Shown here piece after piece: positions 1 through 8,786 of a DNA stretch of 64,000 nt (position 1 is the first letter of the stretch; the number at the start of each line of letters is the position of its first letter). Below the pieces are notes generated by a model. The model was not told the origin of the DNA. It worked only from the letters and a program-made list of their open reading frames with translations, and made no database searches. Origin of the DNA: Streptomyces sp. NBC_00683 (GTDB taxonomy: Bacteria; Actinomycetota; Actinomycetes; Streptomycetales; Streptomycetaceae); NCBI RefSeq assembly GCF_036226745.1, contig NZ_CP109013.1, positions 2,976,001 through 3,040,000 of the forward strand, read 5' to 3'. The position numbers and the translations under genes were made by a program.

Positions 1-311
1 TGGCTGAACTGCCAGGAGGTGTAGTGCTTGCGCAGCTCACCCCGGTCCCGCTCGGTCATCTTCGCCCAGTGCGGGGTGCCGTAGAGCGTGAGGGCCTCGT
101 CCGGGGTGCCCAGCGGGTCGGTGGGGTCGACCTCCAGGCTCCAGTCGATGCGCTTGTTGCCGTCCCACTGCTTGTCCTTGCCCTTCTGGTACAGGGCGAG
201 CAGGCGCTCGCGGCCGTCGTCGTAGTCCCAGCTGAACCGGGCTGCGCCCGTGGCGGGAACCTGCCACGACGGGGCCTGGGGGGCGTTGATGTAGAGGTCG
301 TGTGTCGACAC
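1..311 (-). CDS. Ferritin-like/AurF-type diiron protein, N-terminal part (runs off the window)
   Basis: The minus-strand frame opens at a GTG (VSTHDLYINAPQ...) and continues off the left edge, so about 103 residues are visible. An AAGGAG ribosome site lies about 7 nt upstream of the GTG. Near the visible end is LYGTPHWAKMTERDRGELRKH, which matches LYDTPLWRKMSEEQRMDLARH in the divergent neighbour at 489, an AurF-type diiron oxygenase. I therefore infer a second protein of the ferritin-like diiron family. The metal-binding helices themselves lie outside the window, so activity and metal content cannot be judged. The two genes diverge from a roughly 175-bp gap and may be co-regulated. Confidence 0.75.
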   Translation of the reverse strand, partial: MSTHDLYINAPQAPSWQVPATGAARFSWDYDDGRERLLALYQKGKDKQWDGNKRIDWSLEVDPTDPLGTPDEALTLYGTPHWAKMTERDRGELRKHYTSWQFS

Positions 312-416
312 GGACAGCTCCTTCGCCTGGCGAGGATCGTAAGTTCCGTGGTGCTCACTGCAGTTGGCAGGTTCACACGTTGGTAGACGCCGGGTCAACA
401 AGTCGTGCGCAAGGGA

Positions 417-448
417 TTGACTGCCTTGCTGACGAGCAGTCTCATAAG
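417..448 (+). promoter_or_regulatory. Candidate promoter of the AurF-like gene
   Basis: A TTGACT -35-like hexamer at 417-422 is followed after 18-20 bp by CTCATA/CATAAG at 441-448. It lies about 40 bp upstream of the ATG at 489 and is the only good promoter-like match in the divergent gap. Inferred from sequence only. Confidence 0.35.
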
Positions 449-488
449 AGATGACCGCCGGTAACCCACGTGCGAGGTGCCCTCAGCC

Positions 489-1424
489 ATGACGACTGTG
501 ACCGAGAAGGACGTTCAGGCGCTTCGTGATGCGCTCGGCCCTCTCAAGGACCGCGAGCAGCTCGCCGCCCGCCTGCTTGAAGCCTCCGCCAAGCACTCCT
601 TCGACCCCGACACCGAGCTCGACTGGGACTCTCCCGTCGAGGACGGCAAGTGGTTCTGGCCGCCCGAGCTGGTCTCCCTCTACGACACCCCGCTGTGGCG
701 GAAGATGTCCGAGGAGCAGCGGATGGACCTCGCCAGGCACGAGGCGGCGTCACTCGCCTCCCTCGGCATCTGGTTCGAGATCATCCTCATGCAGCTGCTC
801 GTCCGGCACATCTACGACAAGTCGGTGACCAGCAACCACGTCCGCTACGCGCTCACCGAGATAGCCGACGAGTGCCGGCACTCGATGATGTTCGCCCGCA
901 TGATCCAGTGGGGCAAGGGGCCCAGCTATCCGGTGCCTCCGCGCTACCACAACCTGGCGCGCGTGCTGAAGACCGTCTCCACCACCCCCGGTTCGTTCGC
1001 CGCGACCCTGCTCGGCGAGGAGATCCTCGACTGGATGCAGCGGCTGACCTTCCCGGACGAGCGCGTCCAGACGCTGGTGCGCGGAGTGACCCGCATCCAC
1101 GTCGTCGAGGAGGCCAGGCACGTCCGGTACGCCCGCGAGGAGCTGCGCCGCCAGATGGTCACCGCGCCCCGCTGGGAACGGGAGTTCACCAAGGTCAGCT
1201 GCGGGGAGGCGGCACGGGTCTTCTCCGTCTGCTTCGTCAACCCCCAGGTGTACGAGAACGTCGGCCTGGACCGCCGCGAGGCCGTCGCCCAGGTGAAGGC
1301 GAGCGGCCACCGCACGGAGGTCATGCAGACGGGCGCCAAGCGGCTGACGGACTTCTTCGACGACATCGGGCTGCTGAACGGTGTCGGCCGCAGGCTGTGG
1401 AAGAGCTCGGGCCTGCTGGCCTGA
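489..1424 (+). CDS. AurF-family diiron oxygenase
   Basis: A 311-residue all-helical protein of the p-aminobenzoate N-oxygenase (AurF) family. Members use a carboxylate-bridged diiron centre for O2-dependent oxidation, for example of arylamines. Counting from the ATG, the complete seven-ligand pattern of AurF can be placed: E97, E128 and H131 (EIADECRH), E177, H204, E208 and H211 (HVVEEARH). The spacings after E128 equal those of AurF, so it should bind two irons. No substrate is indicated, because there is no biosynthetic cluster nearby. The start is uncertain: the ATG at 489 has GAGG 11 nt upstream, while an in-frame GTG at 477 would add four residues. It is divergent from a paralogue-like gene and followed by a TetR gene. 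Confidence 0.85.
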   Translation: MTTVTEKDVQALRDALGPLKDREQLAARLLEASAKHSFDPDTELDWDSPVEDGKWFWPPELVSLYDTPLWRKMSEEQRMDLARHEAASLASLGIWFEIILMQLLVRHIYDKSVTSNHVRYALTEIADECRHSMMFARMIQWGKGPSYPVPPRYHNLARVLKTVSTTPGSFAATLLGEEILDWMQRLTFPDERVQTLVRGVTRIHVVEEARHVRYAREELRRQMVTAPRWEREFTKVSCGEAARVFSVCFVNPQVYENVGLDRREAVAQVKASGHRTEVMQTGAKRLTDFFDDIGLLNGVGRRLWKSSGLLA

Positions 1425-1431
1425 GCGAACT

Positions 1432-1446
1432 CCCCTTCGCGAGGGG
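1432..1446 (+). terminator. Short hairpin between the AurF-like and TetR genes
   Basis: CCCCT-TCGCG-AGGGG forms a five-base-pair stem directly after the AurF-like stop and just before the TetR gene. It is short for a terminator and could also be a transcript-stability hairpin. Confidence 0.3.
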
Positions 1447-1465
1447 TTGGCTTAGGCTTCGGAGC

Positions 1466-2245
1466 ATGACGTCCGCCGCTGCTGCCCCGCCGACCCGCGC
1501 GTACCGAAGGCTCGGCGTGGAGGAACGGCGCGCCCAGCTCCTCGGCGCGGCGCTCAGCCTCTTCGCCCACCGGGCCCCGGACGACGTGTCGCTCGACGAG
1601 GTGGCGACGGTGGCCGGGGTCTCCCGGCCGCTCGTCTACCGGTACTTCCCCGGCGGCCGTCAGCAGTTGTACGAGGCCGCGCTCGGGTCGGCCGCGGAGA
1701 AGCTGACGCTGTGCTTCGCGGAACCCGCTGCCGGCCCGCCCACCGAGCGGGTCGGCCGGGTCCTGGACCGCTACCTGGGCTTCGTCGACGAACACGACAC
1801 CGGGTTCAGCGCGTTGCTGCGGGGCGGCAGCGTCGCCGAGACCTCGCGTACGACCACGATCGTGGACGGTGTACGGCGCTCGGCGGCCGAGCAGATCCTT
1901 CTGCACCTGGGCAGGGGATCGGGGCCCGGTCTGCAGCCTGCCGGGCCCCGGCTGCGGATGATGGTGCGCACCTGGATCGCGGCAGTCGAGGCGGCCTCCC
2001 TCATCTGGCTCGACGAGGAGAAGCAGCCCGCGGCGCCCGAACTGCGCGGCTGGCTGGTCGACCATCTGATCGGCCTGATAGCGGTGACGGCCGCCACGGA
2101 CGCGGAGACCGCGTCCGTGGTGGCGGACCTGCTGGCCCAGGAGACCGCCGACGGCCCGGTCGGACGGCTGGCGGCACTGGTGATCCCGGTGGCCGGCGAG
2201 GCGGCGACGCACCTGCTGCCCCCGGGACAGGCAGCTTCCGGCTGA
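1466..2245 (+). CDS. TetR/AcrR-family transcriptional regulator
   Basis: A 259-residue protein with an N-terminal helix-turn-helix: residues about 20-65 contain EERRAQLLGAALSLF...VSLDEVATVAGVSRPLVYRYFPGG, the typical TetR pattern ending in the recognition helix. The rest is a helical ligand-binding and dimerisation domain of unknown ligand. The reading frame stays open far upstream inside the AurF-like gene, but codon use and homology begin at the ATG at 1466. A TAGGCT -10-like hexamer sits seven bases before that ATG, consistent with a leaderless mRNA. The same-strand, 41-bp distance from the diiron gene suggests it may control that gene or the divergent pair; this is inference. Confidence 0.88.
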   Translation: MTSAAAAPPTRAYRRLGVEERRAQLLGAALSLFAHRAPDDVSLDEVATVAGVSRPLVYRYFPGGRQQLYEAALGSAAEKLTLCFAEPAAGPPTERVGRVLDRYLGFVDEHDTGFSALLRGGSVAETSRTTTIVDGVRRSAAEQILLHLGRGSGPGLQPAGPRLRMMVRTWIAAVEAASLIWLDEEKQPAAPELRGWLVDHLIGLIAVTAATDAETASVVADLLAQETADGPVGRLAALVIPVAGEAATHLLPPGQAASG

Positions 2246-2342
2246 GGGCCGGCGGACGGTTCCCCCCGGCGGACCCCGGGCCGTACCCGCCCGCCCTACG
2301 GGCCTGGGAGCCGCGTCCGGCCTCCTGGGTCACACTGGCACC

Positions 2343-2618
2343 GTGAAAAGCGAGAACACCCCCTTCACCGGCGGCCCCCTGGACGGCCGGATCCTGCCCG
2401 TCCTGCTCGGCCCCACCGGACATCCGCCCAAGTGGTACGAGGTTCCCGTGCCGGACGCCGGCGGCGGACCGGACACCGTGTACGCCTACCGGCGCGCCCC
2501 GGCCGGCTACACGAAGCGGCTCGGGCTGCAGCGCGGCTGGGTGTACGAGTACGTGCCCGGGGGCCGGGAGCGCCGCACCCTCAAGTGGCCCTGGAACAAG
2601 CCCCGCAGCGGCGCCTGA
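2343..2618 (+). CDS. Conserved hypothetical protein (91 aa)
   Basis: Opens at GTG (read as Met, then KSENTPFTGGPLDGRILPVL). The protein is rich in Pro, Gly, Trp and Tyr and ends in a basic tail. It has no membrane segment or signal peptide. Repeated Tyr-Glu elements (KWYEVPVP, WVYEYVPGG) suggest a small beta-rich fold. I recognise it only as the kind of short protein conserved in streptomycetes and assign no function. It stands alone between the TetR gene and the pseudokinase gene. Confidence 0.6.
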   Translation: MKSENTPFTGGPLDGRILPVLLGPTGHPPKWYEVPVPDAGGGPDTVYAYRRAPAGYTKRLGLQRGWVYEYVPGGRERRTLKWPWNKPRSGA

Positions 2619-2690
2619 GCCGGTGCGGGGACCGGACCAACTAAGATCGACGGTCAGGTGCCGAGGGCACGGTGACAAGGGGGGTGCGCC

Positions 2691-5477
2691 ATGGAGGCGC
2701 TGCGTCAGGACGATCCACGCCACTTCGGGCCGTACACCGTGCTGGCACGCTTCCGTGAGACCGCGAGCGCTGTGCACTATCTGGGCAGGGGCGCTGACGG
2801 CGACGACATCGCCGTCGTGACCGCCGCCCGGCCCGCCCTGGCCGCGGTGCCCGCCTTCCGGCGCCGCTTCCAGTCCGAGGCCCGCACGGCCGAGCGGCTG
2901 GCCGGCGGCTGGGTGCAGCCGCCCCTCGCCGCACTGGCGGACGGCCTGTGGACGGCGACGGCGTACGTGCCCGCCCTGACGCTCGCCGAGGCGATCGATC
3001 TCGCCGGGCCGCTGCCCGAGCGTGCCGTGCGGATACTGGGCGCGGGCCTGGCCGAGACCCTCTCCCGGGTGCACGCCACCGGGGCCGTACTCCAGGGGCT
3101 CGCGCCCGGGACGGTGCTGCTGGCCGAGGACGGGCCCCGGCTGACCGCGTTCGGCCCGCTGGGCGCGGCTGCCGCGGCCGAGGCGAACGCGAGCGGGCAA
3201 CTGTCCGTACGGCTCGGCTACCTCACCCCCGAGCAGGTCGACGGCAAGGACGTGGGTCCGGCCTCGGACCTCTTCGTGCTCGGACTGCTGCTGGCGTACG
3301 CGGCGACGGGGACGACCCCGCTCGCCGACGGACCCGCCGCCGAGGCGGCCGAGCGGATCGCGCACGCCTCCGCGGAACTCGACTCCGTACCCGACGAGTT
3401 GCGTGACCTGATCGCGGGCTGCCTGGCGAAGGACCCCGCGGACCGGCCGAGCGCGGGTTCCGTCGCCGCGGAGCTGGCCCTGGAGGGCGCGGCGGGCCTC
3501 GCCAAGGGCGGCTGGCTCCCTGAGCGGCTGGCGGCGTCGGTGGCGGACCAGGCCGCGCGGGTACGGGCGCTGCGAGCGCCGGAGGACGAAGCGGATCCGG
3601 CAGCGGCTGCCGGCCCGGCAGCGACCGAACCTGCCGACAGCGCGTCTGCCCCGGCATCCGCCCCTGCCGCACCCGAGGACGTCCGGCCAGCTTCCGAACC
3701 GGCCGACGAGATCCCTACCGGCCCGCAGGACGCACGGCCTGAGAGTGGAATCCTCGCGGCGCCCGTCGGCACCCCGCCCGGCGGCACCCCGGACGCCGAC
3801 ACCCCGGACGCGGGCCGCCGGGATGGCGGGCTGCCCGTCCCCGCCTCCGCCCCCGCCGACGGGGACATCGGCGACAGCAGTACCACCCGTTTCCTGGGGA
3901 CCGTGACGCCCGCCCCGCGGACCGACCGGGCGACGACCCAGCTCGCCGTCCCGCGCGAACTGGCCGCCGGCCCGCAGCCGCAGTCACCGGAGCCCGTCCG
4001 GCCCGCCGCCCCTCCCACCGCTCCGTTGCCGCCCTCCGCACCCGCCGCCCAGCCCCACCCGTACACGTACCCTGCCGCCGCACCGCAGAGTGCCCCCGCC
4101 CCGCGCCCCCTGCCCGCCCAGGCTCCCGCTCCCGCGCCGTCGACAGCTGCCGCAGCGTCCGCGACGAGCAGGCGCGCCCTGCTTACCGTGGTCGCCGCCG
4201 GGGCGGCGGGACTGGTCGTCGGCGGGGGCGCGGTGGCCGCGCTGGGGTCCGGTGACGACGCGTCGGCCGACGACGGCAAGCCCGCGCCGAAGCCCCGCCG
4301 CACCCTTCCCGGCCAGGCACCCGAGCCGAGTTGGATCTACACGCATCCGGCCGCCGAGCCGGCCCCGCTCACCTCCGGGGTCTGGGAGGACAAGCTGCTG
4401 GTGCTGACCGGCGCGACCGGGGCGACCGGCATCGATCTGCGGACCGGGCGGAAGATCTGGCAGCGCGCGGACGCCGCCGGCGCCCAGGCGGTCCTGGCCG
4501 CCGGCAAGGACCTCTGCTTCCTGGCGAGCCCCACCGAGTTCCTCTGGCTGTCCCCGAAGGACGGGCAGGTCAAGCACCGGGTCCGGTTCGTGGACCAGTT
4601 CACCGGCGTACCGAACATGAAGGTGGCCCCGCTCACCGGCAGTTCCGGTTCCGTCGTCTGGTTCACCGGCTCCCACACCGTCCTCGTGAAGGCGCCCAAG
4701 CCGAAGAAGGGCCAGAAGCCCGGCAGGGACACGCAGGTCGTCAAGGCGTACTTCTTCGCGTACGACATCGTCCTGCGCAAGGAACTCTGGCGCGTCGCCG
4801 TCCCCGCGGGCCGGGCCCCCGGCACTCCCGCCTACCGGCTGACCGCGGCCCGGGCCGCCGACCTCGTCGTACGCCAGGACGCGGCGACGCTGACCCCGGC
4901 CGATGTCGCGGCAGGAAAGGGCAGGGCGCTCTTCCGCTGCTTCGACCGGAAGACCGGAAAGCTGCTGTGGGTCCGGCAGTTCGGAGCACTCGCACCGGCA
5001 GGTGCCGCGCTCGGCGACGAGGAGGGGCAGCTGTACGGCGCTGTGGGCGACGACCTGCAGGCCTTCGAGATGGCCACGGCGAAGCCGGTGTGGACCTTGA
5101 ACGGCACGGCGTCCTCCGTGTTCGGCACACCCGTTCAGGCCGGGAAGCTGCTCCACACCACGAATCGCAACCAGGAGGTCGGCGCGGTCGACCGGGCGAC
5201 CGGGAAGCTGCTCTGGCGGCGCTCCACGGAGGTTCCCCTCGGCGGCAACGCCCCCGCCCTCACTCTCAGCGGCGGTGGCGGGACCCTGCTCGCGGCGGAC
5301 GCGTCGCAGGTGACCGCGTTCGCGGCGGCCGACGGGCGCCGGTTGTGGAAGTTCCAGGACATCGGGGCGCAGGACCCCAAGGGCGCCACCGTCAGCGCGC
5401 CGTACCGGGTGCTGGCCGCGGGGAGGACCGCCGTCGTCCAGCGGGGCGGGGTCTTCTACGCGTTCCCGGTGGAGTGA
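2691..5477 (+). CDS. Membrane pseudokinase with extracellular PQQ-like beta-propeller
   Basis: A 928-residue protein. Residues about 12-265 align to a Ser/Thr kinase fold, but every catalytic element is lost. The glycine loop is degenerate. The VAIK lysine is V43 (DDIAVVTA). HRDLKPxN reads LQGLAPGT (134-141), so the catalytic Asp is G136. DFG reads AFG (153-155). A low-complexity Pro/Ala linker (about 295-490) leads to one membrane span (about 493-515, [20 protein letters not shown]). The C-terminal third (about 545-928) has repeated LLW and GKLLWRR strands typical of PQQ-like/quinoprotein WD propellers. I infer a cytoplasmic scaffold or regulatory domain coupled to an outside sensor. The start ATG at 2691 follows AAGGGGGG. 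Confidence 0.85.
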   Translation: MEALRQDDPRHFGPYTVLARFRETASAVHYLGRGADGDDIAVVTAARPALAAVPAFRRRFQSEARTAERLAGGWVQPPLAALADGLWTATAYVPALTLAEAIDLAGPLPERAVRILGAGLAETLSRVHATGAVLQGLAPGTVLLAEDGPRLTAFGPLGAAAAAEANASGQLSVRLGYLTPEQVDGKDVGPASDLFVLGLLLAYAATGTTPLADGPAAEAAERIAHASAELDSVPDELRDLIAGCLAKDPADRPSAGSVAAELALEGAAGLAKGGWLPERLAASVADQAARVRALRAPEDEADPAAAAGPAATEPADSASAPASAPAAPEDVRPASEPADEIPTGPQDARPESGILAAPVGTPPGGTPDADTPDAGRRDGGLPVPASAPADGDIGDSSTTRFLGTVTPAPRTDRATTQLAVPRELAAGPQPQSPEPVRPAAPPTAPLPPSAPAAQPHPYTYPAAAPQSAPAPRPLPAQAPAPAPSTAAAASATSRRALLTVVAAGAAGLVVGGGAVAALGSGDDASADDGKPAPKPRRTLPGQAPEPSWIYTHPAAEPAPLTSGVWEDKLLVLTGATGATGIDLRTGRKIWQRADAAGAQAVLAAGKDLCFLASPTEFLWLSPKDGQVKHRVRFVDQFTGVPNMKVAPLTGSSGSVVWFTGSHTVLVKAPKPKKGQKPGRDTQVVKAYFFAYDIVLRKELWRVAVPAGRAPGTPAYRLTAARAADLVVRQDAATLTPADVAAGKGRALFRCFDRKTGKLLWVRQFGALAPAGAALGDEEGQLYGAVGDDLQAFEMATAKPVWTLNGTASSVFGTPVQAGKLLHTTNRNQEVGAVDRATGKLLWRRSTEVPLGGNAPALTLSGGGGTLLAADASQVTAFAAADGRRLWKFQDIGAQDPKGATVSAPYRVLAAGRTAVVQRGGVFYAFPVE

Positions 5478-5631
5478 GGCGTTCCGGGCGTCCACCGTCC
5501 GGGCGGTCCTCCGGACGCCACGCCCCTCGGTCCTTGCATCACCTGACACCGGATGACCGGATTGATGAGATCCGAGCATTTGTGGGGTAGTCCGATTTAT
5601 GGGCGGCACCCCCGTCACCGGAGGTGATGTC

Positions 5632-6792
5632 GTGTCAGGCAGAGTCGCGCGCACGCTCTGCACGGCGGTGCTTGCCGCGGTCGTGGCCGCATCCCCCGCC
5701 ACCGCGGAACCGGCGGACCCGAGCCCCGCACCGGCGGACCCGAGCCCCGCCCCGGCCCCCGACGCCCCGCAGAGCGTCGCCGGCCTGCTCAGGCAGTTGC
5801 AGACGCTCTACCAGGAGGCCGAGGAGGCCGGCGAGATCTACAACGGCACGGCGGAGGAGCTCAGGAAGCGGACCGCCGAGGCCAAGAAGCTGGACACCGC
5901 CCTCGCCAAGGCACGGACGGTGCTCGATTCGAGCCGCCGGGACGCGGGGCGCCTGGCCCGCGCCCAGTACCAGGGGCGTACCGACTTCTCCGTGTACATG
6001 CGGCTCCTGCTGTCCGACGACCCCGAGCACGCGCTGGCGCAGAGCCATGTGATCGAGCGGGCCCAGGCCGGCCGGTCGGCCACCGTCGGCAGGCTCACGG
6101 GCGCCGAGAAGCGCGCCGACAGCCTGGCGACCAGGTCGCGTGCCGTACTGGACCGGCAGCAGTCGCTGGCCAGGAAGCAGAAGCGGCAGCGCGACACCGT
6201 GCGGTCACGCCTGAAGGAGGTCGAGGGGCTCCTCGCCTCCCTGTCCGACGAACAGCTCGCCGCGCTGTCGCAGCTGGAGCAGAAGAACATCGACAAGGCC
6301 CAGGACGAGCTGGTCGCCTCGGGGGCGCTGAGCTCGGTCCGCCCGCCGTCCGAGCAGGGCGGTGACGCCGTGCGGTACGCGATCGAGCAGATCGGCAAGC
6401 CGTACGTCTGGGGGGCGGAGGGACCCGAGTCCTTCGACTGCTCCGGCCTGACCTCGCAGGCCTGGACCGCGGCGGGGCGGAGCATTCCGCGTACGTCGCA
6501 GGAGCAGTGGCGGCAGCTGCCGAAGGTACCGGTCGAGTCGCTGCGCCCCGGCGATCTGGTGATCTACTTCCCCAGGGCGACCCATGTGGCGCTGTACATC
6601 GGTGACGGTCTCGTCGTGCAGGCACCCAGGCCCGGGGCCACGGTCAAGGTCTCACCCGTGGCGTCGAACCCGCTGCTGGGCGCGGTCCGTCCGGATCCCG
6701 GCGGCGAGCCGCTGTCCACGTACACGCTGCCGGAGCTGCCCGAGGACGCCTCCTCGGGGCCGGACACGGGCTACGACGCGCCGGACGAGTGA
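5632..6792 (+). CDS. Secreted NlpC/P60-family peptidoglycan endopeptidase
   Basis: A 386-residue export protein. The GTG at 5632 has GGAGG seven bases upstream and starts directly at the signal peptide (VSGRVARTLCTAVLAAVVAASPATA). Then comes a short repeated PADPSPA linker, a long coiled coil (about 60-240, Glu/Lys/Arg-rich), and a C-terminal NlpC/P60 domain with FDCSGLTSQAW (catalytic Cys) and HVALYIGDG (catalytic His). This is the RipA-like layout used for D,L-endopeptidases that cleave peptidoglycan stem peptides during growth and septation. Enzymes of this kind are often held inactive by the coiled coil. An earlier in-frame ATG at 5599 lacks a ribosome site and would bury the signal peptide. 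Confidence 0.9.
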   Translation: MSGRVARTLCTAVLAAVVAASPATAEPADPSPAPADPSPAPAPDAPQSVAGLLRQLQTLYQEAEEAGEIYNGTAEELRKRTAEAKKLDTALAKARTVLDSSRRDAGRLARAQYQGRTDFSVYMRLLLSDDPEHALAQSHVIERAQAGRSATVGRLTGAEKRADSLATRSRAVLDRQQSLARKQKRQRDTVRSRLKEVEGLLASLSDEQLAALSQLEQKNIDKAQDELVASGALSSVRPPSEQGGDAVRYAIEQIGKPYVWGAEGPESFDCSGLTSQAWTAAGRSIPRTSQEQWRQLPKVPVESLRPGDLVIYFPRATHVALYIGDGLVVQAPRPGATVKVSPVASNPLLGAVRPDPGGEPLSTYTLPELPEDASSGPDTGYDAPDE

Positions 6793-6794
6793 GC

Positions 6795-6832
6795 CGGGCG
6801 CGCCCCGCCGTCGTGACCGGTGGGGCGGCCCG
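6795..6832. terminator. Imperfect GC hairpin between convergent genes
   Basis: CGGGC.CGCCCC.CC pairs imperfectly with GG.GGGGCGGCCCG in the 62-bp gap between the NlpC gene and the monooxygenase gene, which converge. Weak bidirectional terminator candidate. Confidence 0.35.
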
Positions 6833-6854
6833 GCCGCCGTCGTACGCGTGAAGG

Positions 6855-8096
6855 TCAGGCCTGCGCGCCCGAGACCTCGGCGAGGTAGGCGTTCGTACGG
6901 TCCGGCTCGAAGAAGAAGTTGTCGAAGTCCGCCGGGTCGTTGAACCCGTTGGCGAAGCGGTCGGCGACCGGCTGGAGCTGACCGGCGGCACCGATCAGGT
7001 TCAGCACGTGCTCCGGCGGGACGCCGAGCATCGCGTTCGTCCACTTCGTCACGTGCTGGGCGGTGTCCCAGTACCGGTCGAACGTGGCCTGCATCCAGTC
7101 CGCGTCGAACGCGCGGTCGCCGTGCTCGATGATCGAGTCCAGGTAGGCCTTCGCACACTTGGACGCCGAGTTGGAACCCTGGCCGGTGATCGGGTCGTTG
7201 GCCACGACCACGTCCGCCACACCGAGCACCAGGCCGCCGCCGGGCAGCCGGCCGATCGGCTTGCGGACGGTCGGGGCGTAACGGCCCGCCAGCGTGCCGT
7301 TGGCATCGGTCAGTTCGACCTTGGTGGCGCGTGCGTACTCCCACGGGGTGAACTTCTCCATGAGCTCCAGGGTCTTGGCGAGGTGCTCGGAAGGGTCCTT
7401 GATGCCCTGGAAGGCGTCGAGGGGACCGCCCGGGATACCCTCCCAGAACAGGATGTCCGCGCGGCCCGACGTGGTCAGCGTCGGCATCACGAAGAGCTCG
7501 CCCACGCCGGGGACCAGGTTGCAGCGGACCGCGTCGAAGTCCGGGTGCTCCGGGCGCGGGCCCATGCCGTGGACGTACGAGACGGCCAGCGCACGCTGCG
7601 GGGCGTCGTACGGCGAACGGGACGCGTCCCGGCCGAACATGGAGACGAGCTCGCCCTTGCCCGCGGAGACCATCACGAGGTCGTAGGTGCGGGAGAAGAA
7701 GTCGAGGTCGGAGACGGCCGCGCCGTGGATGACGAGCTGACCGCCGCGCTGCGCGAAGGTCTCCATCCAGCCGGCCATCTTCACGCGCTGGTCGACGGAC
7801 TGCGCGTAACCGTCCAGCTTGCCCACCCAGTCGATGGGACGCGAGGAGTCGGGAGCGGCGACGGAGACACCGAGGCCCTCGATCCGCGGCGCCTGCGACT
7901 CCCAGAAGTTGAGCTGGAGGTCGCGCTCGTGCTGGAGGGCCGTGTGGAACATGCACTGCGTCGACATGACCCGGCCGGACCGGATCTCGTCCGCGGTGCG
8001 GTTGGACATGAGGGTGACTTCGTACCCGTTGGACTGCAGTCCAAGGGCCAACTGGAGACCGGACTGACCGGCTCCGACTATCAGAATCTTCCGCAT
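6855..8096 (-). CDS. Styrene/indole monooxygenase-like FAD-dependent oxygenase of the conservon
   Basis: A 413-residue flavoprotein beginning MRKILIVGAGQSGLQLALGL, a Rossmann GxGxxG FAD motif at the extreme N-terminus. The body resembles the oxygenase subunit StyA of styrene/indole monooxygenases (group E flavoprotein monooxygenases), which epoxidise alkenes using FADH2 made by a separate reductase. NDPITGQGSNSASKCA near residue 300 resembles the second FAD-contacting DP...GQG motif. No StyB-type reductase is present in the window. It lies 39 bp downstream of cvnD on the same strand, so it looks like the last gene of the conservon operon, in the position where other conservons carry a cytochrome P450. 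Substrate unknown. Confidence 0.82.
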   Translation of the reverse strand: MRKILIVGAGQSGLQLALGLQSNGYEVTLMSNRTADEIRSGRVMSTQCMFHTALQHERDLQLNFWESQAPRIEGLGVSVAAPDSSRPIDWVGKLDGYAQSVDQRVKMAGWMETFAQRGGQLVIHGAAVSDLDFFSRTYDLVMVSAGKGELVSMFGRDASRSPYDAPQRALAVSYVHGMGPRPEHPDFDAVRCNLVPGVGELFVMPTLTTSGRADILFWEGIPGGPLDAFQGIKDPSEHLAKTLELMEKFTPWEYARATKVELTDANGTLAGRYAPTVRKPIGRLPGGGLVLGVADVVVANDPITGQGSNSASKCAKAYLDSIIEHGDRAFDADWMQATFDRYWDTAQHVTKWTNAMLGVPPEHVLNLIGAAGQLQPVADRFANGFNDPADFDNFFFEPDRTNAYLAEVSGAQA

Positions 8097-8135
8097 CGCG
8101 GTTCTCCGTTACGTGTACGTGGGTGCGTCTGGCAG

Positions 8136-8786
8136 TTACGCGGGAGTGACGTCGAGCGCGTGCCCCACGAGGGCGAGCAGCGATTCGACGACCGTGATCC
8201 TCTTACGCGCATCCATGATCACAACAGGCACGTGCGGCGGTACCGTCAGGGCCTCCCTGACGTCACTCTCCTCGTAACCGGTCGATCCCTCGAAGTGGTT
8301 GACGGCGACGATGTACGGAAGTCCGCAGCTCTCGAAGTAGTCGAGTGCCGGGAAGCAGTCGGCGAGGCGCCGGGTGTCGGCGAGCACGACCGCACCGATC
8401 GCACCACGTACGAGGTCGTCCCACATGAACCAGAAGCGCTGCTGGCCGGGTGTGCCGAACACGTACAGCACGAGGTCGTCGTCGAGCGTGAGACGGCCGA
8501 AGTCCATCGCGACGGTCGTGGTGACCTTGTCGGGCGTGGCGGTGAGGTCGTCGGTCTCCTCACTGGCCTGCGTCATCATCGCTTCGGTCTGCAGAGGGGT
8601 TATCTCCGAGACCGAGCCCACGAAGGTCGTCTTGCCCACGCCGAAGCCGCCCGCGACCACGATCTTGGTGGCGATCGGCGCACGCGTGTGGTCCAGCTGC
8701 CAGGCCTGCACCGACTCGTCGGGCTGGTCCCGAGGCCCCGGCTGACGCGGGGTGAAGAGCGGAGCCTCAGAGACGGCGGAGTCCAT
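8136..8786 (-). CDS. cvnD: Conservon GTP/ATP-binding protein CvnD
   Basis: A 216-residue small-GTPase-like protein of the CvnD (MglA-like, DUF4/9-type ATP/GTP-binding) family. Visible are the P-loop GGFGVGKTT (about residues 47-55), the switch-like FGTPGQQRF in place of DTPGQE, and AVNHFEG in the NKxD position. The ATG at 8786 lies 20 bp inside the end of cvnC, so the two are translationally coupled. The longer in-frame extension overlaps cvnC further and lacks a good start. CvnD proteins are proposed GTPase switches working with CvnA-C at the membrane, by analogy with eukaryotic G-protein systems. Confidence 0.92.
   Translation of the reverse strand: MDSAVSEAPLFTPRQPGPRDQPDESVQAWQLDHTRAPIATKIVVAGGFGVGKTTFVGSVSEITPLQTEAMMTQASEETDDLTATPDKVTTTVAMDFGRLTLDDDLVLYVFGTPGQQRFWFMWDDLVRGAIGAVVLADTRRLADCFPALDYFESCGLPYIVAVNHFEGSTGYEESDVREALTVPPHVPVVIMDARKRITVVESLLALVGHALDVTPA

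Noticed and set aside
650..1465. Long in-frame upstream extension of the TetR gene
   Set aside because: The frame is open only because of GC-rich codon bias inside the AurF-like gene. TetR homology and a promoter-like motif begin at 1466.
5599..5631. Earlier ATG for the NlpC/P60 gene
   Set aside because: No ribosome site, and it would place 11 extra residues ahead of a good signal peptide. GGAGG precedes GTG 5632.
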